From Thermoleophilia bacterium (GTDB taxonomy: Bacteria > Actinomycetota > Thermoleophilia > Gaiellales > JAICJC01), in assembly GCA_025927685.1 (NCBI GenBank), contig JAICKX010000014.1, forward strand, positions 1 through 45,671: a DNA stretch of 45,671 nt, in the 5' to 3' direction. This document shows, in pieces, positions 39,925-45,671 of the stretch (positions within the stretch are counted from its first letter, which is position 1; each line of letters starts with the position of its first letter). The position numbers were made by a program, and so were the translations under genes. A model generated the notes under the pieces. The model worked only from the letters and a program-made list of their open reading frames with translations, searched no databases and was not told where the DNA came from.

Positions 39925-40443
39925 TCAGTCGAGCCGGGTGGCGACGTCTGCGAGCGGCGCCCGCTCCGACCGCTGCGGCGGGTGCAGCGGATGCCCGAGG
40001 TGGATGAGGCCGACCGCGACCTCATCCGGCTCGAGCCCGACCGCGGCCCGCCCGTCGGGGTGGTCCAGGATCCCGAGCGTGCGCCAGTAGCCGGCAAGCC
40101 CGCGCGCATGGGCGGCCAGGAGCACGATGTAGGCGGCGACGCCGGTGGCGAGGACGTCCTCCCGGTCCTGCACCGGGTCGCCCGTCTGACGGGCCGAGAC
40201 GACGACGAGCGTCGGCGCCCGGTCGAGCTTGCGCGCCGAGCCGGGCTTGGCGGCGTCGGCCGCCGCCTTCAGCCGCTGGAGCGACGCCGGCCCGAGGATG
40301 CGAAAGCGCCAGGGGTTCGTCAGGTGGTGGTTGGGCGCCCACCGCGCCAGGTCGAGCAGCTCGTCGAGCGTCTCCGCGTCGACCGGCTCGGCTCGGTAGG
40401 CCTTGTGGGTCCGCCGCGTGCGGACGGCGGCGTCGACGTCCAT
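39925..40443 (-). CDS. Nitroreductase-family protein (YdjA-like)
   Basis: 172-residue FMN-binding protein: MDVDAAVRTRRTHKAYRAEP with the RRT FMN-phosphate site, LLDLARWAPNHHLTNPWRF, TGVAAYIVLLAAHARGLAGY and GLIHLGHPLHPPQRSERAPL. This is the short NfsA/YdjA-like type that uses NAD(P)H; the physiological substrate is unknown. ATG 40443 overlaps the stop of the acyl-CoA synthetase gene by 4 bp, so both are on one message. Confidence 0.92.
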   Translation of the reverse strand: MDVDAAVRTRRTHKAYRAEPVDAETLDELLDLARWAPNHHLTNPWRFRILGPASLQRLKAAADAAKPGSARKLDRAPTLVVVSARQTGDPVQDREDVLATGVAAYIVLLAAHARGLAGYWRTLGILDHPDGRAAVGLEPDEVAVGLIHLGHPLHPPQRSERAPLADVATRLD

Positions 40444-42392
40444 CACCGCGAGGTCGCCACCCCCTCCAGGGCGGACGGGTTCTCGAGCGAGGACAGGTCG
40501 CCCGGGTCCTCGCCGAGGGCGGCCGCCCGGACCGCCCGGCGCACGATCTTGGCGGTGCGCGTCTTCGGGAGCGCGTCCACGAACCGCACCTGGGCCGGCG
40601 CGAACGCCTTCCCGAGCACCGCGGAGATCTGCCCGCGGACGTCCGCGCGCAGCTTGTCGCTGGCATCCATTCCGGGCCGAAGGACGCAGTAGACCCACGC
40701 CACCTCGCCCTTCACCTCGTCGGGGACGCCGATGGCACACGCCTCGGCGACGGCGGCGTGGGACACCGCCGCCGACTCGAACTCGGCCGGCCCGATCCGC
40801 TTTCCGGCCACGTTCAGCGTGTCGTCCGAGCGGCCGTGCAGGTACCAGAAGCCGTCCTCGTCGACCGAGGCCCAGTCGCCGTGCGCCCACACGTCCGGCC
40901 AGCGTGACCAGTACGAGTCGAGGTAGCGCTGCCGGTCGCCCCACACGCCGCGCGTCATCGACGGCCACGGCTTCCGGCACACCAGCTCGCCCACCTCGCC
41001 GGCGGGCAGGTGCTCGCCGTCGGGGCCGGCGACGTCGATCGCCATCCCCAGTGCCGGCCCGCCCAGCGTGCACGGGCGAAGCGGCATGACCGGCATCGGC
41101 GAGAGGAAGCAGGCTCCGACCTCCGTTCCGCCCGAGAGGTTGATGATCGGGGCGCGGCCCTCGCCGACCACCTCGTGCAGCCACACATACGGGTCGGGGT
41201 TCCACGGCTCGCCGGTCGAGGCCAGGATCCGGATCGACGAGCGGTCGTGCGCGCGCACGGGCTCCTCACCGTGGGAGCGGAGCGCCCGGATGAGGGTCGG
41301 AGAGACGCCGAGCACGCCGATGCGGTGCCGCTCGACCAGCTCCCACAGCCGCCCGGGCCCCGGGTAGTCGGGCGCACCCTCCGAGAGGACGAGCGTGGCG
41401 CCGGCCGCGCCGGCACCGACGACGACCCACGGTCCCATGATCCAGCCCATGTCGGTCACCCACATGACGCGGTCGTCCGGGTGGACGTCGCCCTGGAACG
41501 CCGCCTCCTCGGCGATCTTCACCAGGAACCCGCCGTGCACATGGACCGCCCCCTTCGGCCGGCCGGTCGTCCCGGACGTGTAGATCACCATCATCGGCGT
41601 CTCGGCGTCGAGCGCGGGGGCGGCGAGCACCGGGCTCTGGCGGGCGACCAGCTCGTCCCAGCGGTGGTCACGCCCCTCCGCCATCGGGACCTCGGTCGCA
41701 AGCCGGTCCCAGACGACGACGGCGCGCACGCCCGGCACCTCGGCGACCGCCGCGGCGGCCACCGCCGTCATCGACACGGGCCGCCCGCGGCGGGGGACGG
41801 CGTCGGCGGTGAGGAGCGCCACCGCGCCCGCGTCGGCCAGCCGGGCGGCGACCGCCGGCGCGGCGAAGCCCGAGAAGATCGGCACGACGATCGCGCCGAT
41901 CTTGCAGATCGCATAGAAGCCCGCCACCGCCTTGATCGACATGGGCAGGAAGAGCCCGACGGCGTCGCCGCGGCCGACGCCGAGCTCGAGAAGCGCGTTC
42001 GCGAGCCGGTTCGTCTCGGCGGCGAGCTCGCCGTAGGTCGCCCGCTCGACCCGGCCGTCCTCGCTCTCCCACACGACCGCGGGGCGGTCGGCCGGGTGGC
42101 GGTCGACGCAGTTGTGCGTCAGGTTCAGCGCGCCGCCCGAGAACCAGGTCGCCCAGGCGACTCCTCGCGAGGTGTCGAGCACGCGCTCGTAGGGCCGGGC
42201 GAACTCGATCCCGAGGAAGCGCACCGCCGCGTCCCAGAACCACTCGACGTCGTCCTGGCTGCGCCGGATCAGCTCGCGCCAGTCCGCGATCCCATGCTCG
42301 CGCATGAATGCCGTGGCGCGCGCGTGCTCCAGCGCCTCGGTGGTCGGCTCCCAGATGTAGGCCGCTGCGGCGATGCCGAGGATGCTAGTCAT
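40443..42392 (-). CDS. AMP-forming acyl-CoA synthetase (acetyl-CoA synthetase-like)
   Basis: 649-residue ANL-superfamily ligase activating a carboxylate through an acyl-AMP. It has an ACS-type N-terminal region (WFWDAAVRFLGIEFARPYER, GALNLTHNCVDRH). The P-loop MMVIYTSGTTGRPKGAVHVH, WVTDMGWIMGPWVVVGAGAA, DGFWYLHGRSDDTLNVAGKR and the catalytic-lysine region LPKTRTAKIVRRAVR are intact. Length and N-terminus resemble acetyl/propionyl-CoA synthetases, but exact chain length is uncertain. ATG 42392 is 27 bp from the divergent glycerate kinase gene. Confidence 0.93.
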   Translation of the reverse strand: MTSILGIAAAAYIWEPTTEALEHARATAFMREHGIADWRELIRRSQDDVEWFWDAAVRFLGIEFARPYERVLDTSRGVAWATWFSGGALNLTHNCVDRHPADRPAVVWESEDGRVERATYGELAAETNRLANALLELGVGRGDAVGLFLPMSIKAVAGFYAICKIGAIVVPIFSGFAAPAVAARLADAGAVALLTADAVPRRGRPVSMTAVAAAAVAEVPGVRAVVVWDRLATEVPMAEGRDHRWDELVARQSPVLAAPALDAETPMMVIYTSGTTGRPKGAVHVHGGFLVKIAEEAAFQGDVHPDDRVMWVTDMGWIMGPWVVVGAGAAGATLVLSEGAPDYPGPGRLWELVERHRIGVLGVSPTLIRALRSHGEEPVRAHDRSSIRILASTGEPWNPDPYVWLHEVVGEGRAPIINLSGGTEVGACFLSPMPVMPLRPCTLGGPALGMAIDVAGPDGEHLPAGEVGELVCRKPWPSMTRGVWGDRQRYLDSYWSRWPDVWAHGDWASVDEDGFWYLHGRSDDTLNVAGKRIGPAEFESAAVSHAAVAEACAIGVPDEVKGEVAWVYCVLRPGMDASDKLRADVRGQISAVLGKAFAPAQVRFVDALPKTRTAKIVRRAVRAAALGEDPGDLSSLENPSALEGVATSR

Positions 42393-42419
42393 GCCGCGGC
42401 ATGACACAGTTCGGCGGCC

Positions 42420-43397
42420 ATGCGGGTCGTCCTCGCCCCCGACAAGCTGCGCGGCACGTACACCGCCGACGAGGCCGCGGCCGCCCTCTCCCGGGGCTGG
42501 CGGGCCGTCCGCCCCGGCGACGAGCTGGTCGAGGTGCCGCTGGCGGACGGCGGCGAGGGGACCGCCGCCGCCATCCTGCGGGCGCGCGGCGGCGCGTGGC
42601 GCGAGGCCGAGGTGCACGACGCCCTGGGCCGGTCCTGCACGGCCCGGTTCGCCCGCCTGATCGACGGCTCTGCGGCGCTCGACGTGGCCGAGGCCTGCGG
42701 CGCCCTGCGCGTCGCCGATCTGCCCCGGGACCCGCTCGGCGCCAGCTCGTTCGGGGCCGGCGAGCTGATCCGGGCCGCCATCGCCGACGGGGCGCTTCGG
42801 ATCGTGATCGGCGTCGGTGGGACGGCGTCGACCGACGGCGGCGCCGGGCTTCGCGACGCACTCGGCAGGCTGCCCGGCGACGTCGAGCTCGTCGCGGCGC
42901 TCGACGTCCAGAACCCGTTGCTCGGCCCCGACGGCGCGGCCGCGGCCTTCGGGCCGCAGAAGGGCGCGACAGCCGACCAGGTGGCGGAGCTCGAGGAGCG
43001 CCTGCGCGGCCTCGGCCTGCCCACCGCGCACCGGCCGGGCGCCGGCGCGGGCGGCGGCATCGGCGCCATGCTGATGGCGCTCGGGGCATACCCGGTTCCC
43101 GGCGCGGCGCTCGTCGCCGAGGAGGCCGGCCTGGCCGGTGCCCTCGGCGACGCCGCCCTCTGCGTCACGGCCGAGGGCCGGATCGACCGGCAGACGCTCT
43201 CGGGGAAGGTCGTGGCCAAGGTTGCTGACATCTGCCACGTCGCGCGCGTCCAATGCACTGCCGTGGGCGGGATCGTCGAGCCCGGCGCGGCGGAGGAGCT
43301 GGGACGGCGCGGATGCGAGACCCACGAGCAGGGAGACCTGGAGCGCGCGGGGCGGGAGCTGGCCTCGCGCTGGGGCTCGTCCTCGCCCTCGGCCTGA
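42420..43397 (+). CDS. Glycerate kinase (GlxK/GarK type I)
   Basis: 325 residues. It starts RVVLAPDKLRGTYTADEAAA (family SFKGSLSA-like) and contains PLADGGEGTAAAILRA, GVGGTASTDGGAGLRDALG, GPDGAAAAFGPQKGATADQV, GAGAGGGIGAMLMALGA and TAEGRIDRQTLSGKVVAKVA, the full glycerate kinase set. It makes 2- or 3-phosphoglycerate from glycerate. ATG 42420 has no TANNNT nearby, unlike other first genes. Its last 85 bp overlap the start of the following peptidase gene in another frame. Confidence 0.94.
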   Translation: MRVVLAPDKLRGTYTADEAAAALSRGWRAVRPGDELVEVPLADGGEGTAAAILRARGGAWREAEVHDALGRSCTARFARLIDGSAALDVAEACGALRVADLPRDPLGASSFGAGELIRAAIADGALRIVIGVGGTASTDGGAGLRDALGRLPGDVELVAALDVQNPLLGPDGAAAAFGPQKGATADQVAELEERLRGLGLPTAHRPGAGAGGGIGAMLMALGAYPVPGAALVAEEAGLAGALGDAALCVTAEGRIDRQTLSGKVVAKVADICHVARVQCTAVGGIVEPGAAEELGRRGCETHEQGDLERAGRELASRWGSSSPSA

Positions 43398-44695
43398 CCG
43401 CCTGCAAGAGCGGTGCAGGCGACAGCCCCGCGGGCCGCTGCCGCGCGCCCACCTACCCGGCGCCCGACCCGGCGCGGCCCAGCTACCGCCTCATGGTGCG
43501 CATCCCGGCGATTGGCGACGTGACTGGGACCGTGCGCGTGCGGTTCACGCCCGACCGGCCGACGCGCCGGCTCGTCTTCCGGGAGTGGCCGAACGGGCCG
43601 CTCCAGGCGCGCGAGGGGGCGCACCTCGACGCGGGGCCGGTTCGTGCCCGCGGTCTCACGGTCACCGTCGCGCATCCCGACCCCACGACGCTCGTGGTCA
43701 GGCTGCCGCGGACGCTCGCGGCCGGCGAGCCGATCGACGTCCGGATGCCGTATCGGCTCCGGCTTCCCGGGGCCGTGCCCGACCGCCTGGCGCGCTCCGG
43801 CGGCACCGTGCGGCTGGGCTCGTTCTACCCGGTGCTCGCGTGGGAGCCGGGCGTGGGCTGGGACACCGATCCGCCGACCCCTCTTCTGGCCGAGACGTCC
43901 TCGACGCCGACCGCGGACTTCGAGGTCCGGATCGCCGCGCCGGCGGGCGATCGGCTCCTGACGACCGGCGGGGCCGCCGGCCCGGGGCGGTACACGGCGA
44001 CCGCGGTGCGCGACTTCGCGATCGCCGCGGGCCGGTTCCAGACCTTCACGACCGTGGCGCATGCGCCCGGCCCGGTGCGGGTCACGGCGGCGGTCGAGCG
44101 CGGGGCGGGGGCGTCGGCGCAGGACGTCGCCTACCGGGCGCAGGCGGCGCTTCAGGCGATCTCGGCCCGGTACGGCCCCTACCCGTGGCCGGCGCTCCAC
44201 CTGGCGGTCGTCCCGGCGCTGGGGCGGGTCGGGATCGAGTACCCGACCATGATCTTCCTCGGTGGCGAGGGCATCGCGCGGACGACGACGCACGAGGTCG
44301 CCCACCAGTGGTTCTACTCGCTGGTCGGAAACGACCAGGGGCGCGACCCGGTGCTGGACGAGGGGCTGGCCACCTACGTCCAGGCCGAGCTCGACGAGAT
44401 CTGGCCGTACCTGGACACCCTGCCCGACCCGAGGTCGCTGCGGCACCGGACGGGCCAGCCCATGACGTTCTGGCGCGGCCGCGCCCGGAACCTCTACGCG
44501 CTCGCCGTCTATGCCGACGGCGCGCGGATGCTGCGCGCGCTCGGCCACCCCGCCGCCGTGACCTGCGCGCTGCGCCGCTACGTCGCCGCGAATGCCTACG
44601 GCATCGCGACGCAGGCCGATCTGGCCCGGGCCCTCGAGGCCGGTGTGCCGGAGGCTCGGCGCGTGCTCGCGGCCTACGGGATCCAGCACCGGTAA
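43313..44695 (+). CDS. M1-like zinc metallopeptidase, predicted lipoprotein
   Basis: 460 residues from ATG 43313. An Arg-rich n-region, a hydrophobic core (GAGLALGLVLALGLTAC) and a lipobox with C31 suggest a lipoprotein facing outside the membrane. The gluzincin motif is H327-E-V-A-H331 (TTHEVAHQWFYSLVGNDQGR), followed by E350 (LDEGLATY), with the M1 spacing HExxH-x18-E. The N-terminal half is the beta-rich M1 domain. The usual exopeptidase GAMEN motif is replaced by VGIEYPTMIFLGG, so it may not be an aminopeptidase. The signal sequence is encoded inside the glycerate kinase gene. Confidence 0.88.
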   Translation: MRDPRAGRPGARGAGAGLALGLVLALGLTACKSGAGDSPAGRCRAPTYPAPDPARPSYRLMVRIPAIGDVTGTVRVRFTPDRPTRRLVFREWPNGPLQAREGAHLDAGPVRARGLTVTVAHPDPTTLVVRLPRTLAAGEPIDVRMPYRLRLPGAVPDRLARSGGTVRLGSFYPVLAWEPGVGWDTDPPTPLLAETSSTPTADFEVRIAAPAGDRLLTTGGAAGPGRYTATAVRDFAIAAGRFQTFTTVAHAPGPVRVTAAVERGAGASAQDVAYRAQAALQAISARYGPYPWPALHLAVVPALGRVGIEYPTMIFLGGEGIARTTTHEVAHQWFYSLVGNDQGRDPVLDEGLATYVQAELDEIWPYLDTLPDPRSLRHRTGQPMTFWRGRARNLYALAVYADGARMLRALGHPAAVTCALRRYVAANAYGIATQADLARALEAGVPEARRVLAAYGIQHR

Positions 44696-44724
44696 GCGGG
44701 CCGGGAGATCGGGTAAGGGGTTGC

Positions 44725-44760
44725 TATCGTCCCTCCGCCCGTAGCGAGACCGCCTGGAGG
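44725..44760 (+). promoter_or_regulatory. Transketolase promoter and ribosome site
   Basis: TATCGT (44725-44730) may be the -10. GGAGG (about 44756-44760) lies 8 nt before GTG 44769, giving a leader of about 30 nt with a normal Shine-Dalgarno. Confidence 0.45.
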
Positions 44761-44768
44761 TCGCCTTC

Positions 44769-45671
44769 GTGTCACGGCCGTTCGACGACACCGATCAGCT
44801 GGCAATCAACACGCTTCGCACGCTCGCGCTCGACGCCGTCGAGCAGGCCAAGTCGGGCCATCCCGGCCTGCCGATGGGCGCCGCGCCGATGGCCCACGTG
44901 CTGTGGACCCGCTACCTGCGCCACAACCCCGCGAACCCGTCCTGGCCGGGCCGTGACCGGTTCGTGCTCTCGGCGGGGCACGGCTGCATGCTGCTCTACG
45001 GGCTCCTGCACCTGACCGGCTACGACCTCGCGCTGGACGAGCTCCAGCACTTCCGCCAGTGGGGGAGCCTCACGCCGGGGCACCCGGAGCACGGCCACAC
45101 GCCGGGCGTCGAGGCCACCACCGGCCCGCTCGGGCAGGGCGCCGGCAACGCGGTCGGCATGGCGATCGCGGGCAAGCACCTGGCCGCCCGCTTCGGGGAG
45201 CCCGCCGGGTTCCGCGTCTTCGCGCTGGTCTCAGACGGCGATCTCATGGAGGGCGTCTCCGGCGAGGCGTCGTCGCTCGCCGGGCATCTCGCGCTCGACA
45301 ATCTCGTCTTCCTCTACGACGACAACCACGTGACGATCGACGGCGACACGCAGCTCGCCTTCACCGAGGACCGGGCCGGGCGCTACGCGGCCTACGGCTG
45401 GCACACGCTCACCGTCGAGGACGGAAACGACCTGGACGCGCTGGACGCCGCGATCGCCGAGGGCATCGCCCACGAGGGACAGCCGACGTTCATCTCGGTG
45501 AAGACGATCATCGGCTACGGCTCGGTGGACGCCGGCACCTCGCGGGCCCACTCCGATGCCCGCGGGCCCGAGCAACAGGCCGAGACGAAGCGCGCGCTCG
45601 GCTTCGATCCCGAGAGGTTCTTCTTCATCCCCGACGCCGTCTCGGCCCGCTACCGCGAGGCGCTCGAGACC
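44769..45671 (+). CDS. tkt: Transketolase, 5' part only
   Basis: Thiamine-diphosphate enzyme of the pentose phosphate pathway, open to the right edge with 301 codons visible. Seen: [20 protein letters not shown] then [15 protein letters not shown], the [20 protein letters not shown] block, the ThDP-binding [20 protein letters not shown] then [19 protein letters not shown], and [11 protein letters not shown] 44769 is set by a GGAGG 8 nt upstream. Whether downstream genes (transaldolase, G6PDH) follow cannot be seen. Confidence 0.96.
   Translation, partial: MSRPFDDTDQLAINTLRTLALDAVEQAKSGHPGLPMGAAPMAHVLWTRYLRHNPANPSWPGRDRFVLSAGHGCMLLYGLLHLTGYDLALDELQHFRQWGSLTPGHPEHGHTPGVEATTGPLGQGAGNAVGMAIAGKHLAARFGEPAGFRVFALVSDGDLMEGVSGEASSLAGHLALDNLVFLYDDNHVTIDGDTQLAFTEDRAGRYAAYGWHTLTVEDGNDLDALDAAIAEGIAHEGQPTFISVKTIIGYGSVDAGTSRAHSDARGPEQQAETKRALGFDPERFFFIPDAVSARYREALET

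Noticed and set aside
42389-44791. 800-codon minus-strand frame opposite glycerate kinase and the M1-like peptidase
   Set aside because: Composition is R/P/A-rich without motifs; both opposing genes have intact catalytic signatures.

Overview
The window is a high-GC (about 70%) bacterial chromosome segment centred on the replication origin. It reads gyrB-dciA-recF-dnaN-dnaA leftward and rpmH-rnpA-yidD-yidC-jag-rsmG-parA-parB rightward. NucS, a SigR/RsrA-type thiol stress pair, an ECF42/DGPF pair, the very frequent 4-bp GTGA/ATGA gene overlaps and apparently leaderless promoters point to an actinobacterium. The futalosine-type menaquinone genes and overall gene style suggest a deep-branching lineage such as class Thermoleophilia. 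That placement is inference; no 16S gene is present.

Layout. Positions 1-6000: replication genes and origin, with candidate DnaA-box clusters on both sides of dnaA. 5981-10581: ribosome/RNase P/membrane insertase/RNA-binding/methyltransferase/partition genes, with a parS-like site spanning the jag stop and rsmG start. 10608-13785: tRNA-Ile(GAT), 3-methyladenine glycosylase, a cytidine-deaminase-fold protein, a PLP decarboxylase and a BFN protein. 13760-17212: acyl-CoA dehydrogenase, a small unknown protein, and an mntR-mntH manganese operon. 17247-21905: one leftward operon nadB-nadC-nadA-mqnB-mqnD joining quinolinate and menaquinone synthesis. 22011-22846: sigR-rsrA. 22828-27001: nucleotidyltransferase and amidohydrolase, divergent from an M24 peptidase coupled to an XRE/TPR regulator. 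26998-33048: GST, M16 protease, methyltransferase, DUF2568 protein, ECF42 sigma with its DGPF partner, acetyltransferase, nucS. 33014-35699: MarR-regulated ABC exporter and a cupin. 35696-45671: cysteine-desulfurase-like enzyme, an LpdA-like flavoprotein, MBL hydrolase, fabI, nitroreductase, acyl-CoA synthetase, glycerate kinase, an M1-like lipoprotein peptidase and the 5' part of transketolase.

No gene-free stretch exceeds 300 bp; the largest are the two origin gaps (250 and 263 bp). Genes on one strand mostly overlap by 4 bp, implying translational coupling, and many convergent genes overlap by 4-35 bp.

The most unusual signals are regulatory. Several first genes have a TANNNT hexamer only 6-11 nt before the start codon (leaderless-looking). 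Two divergent gene pairs sit on 24-bp gaps that carry one symmetrical TANNNTA element readable as a -10 on both strands, and a third pair has a 22-bp gap with -10 hexamers sharing a TA. The sigR gene has an exact GGGAAT-N18-GTT SigR-type promoter plus a second -10 in front of a second in-frame ATG. Two genes (mqnB and the ECF42 sigma) have a good Shine-Dalgarno but only AUC where the protein should start. The middle of dnaA holds a roughly 130-bp low-GC, rare-codon patch ending at Walker B. No phage, IS, CRISPR or defence system was seen.
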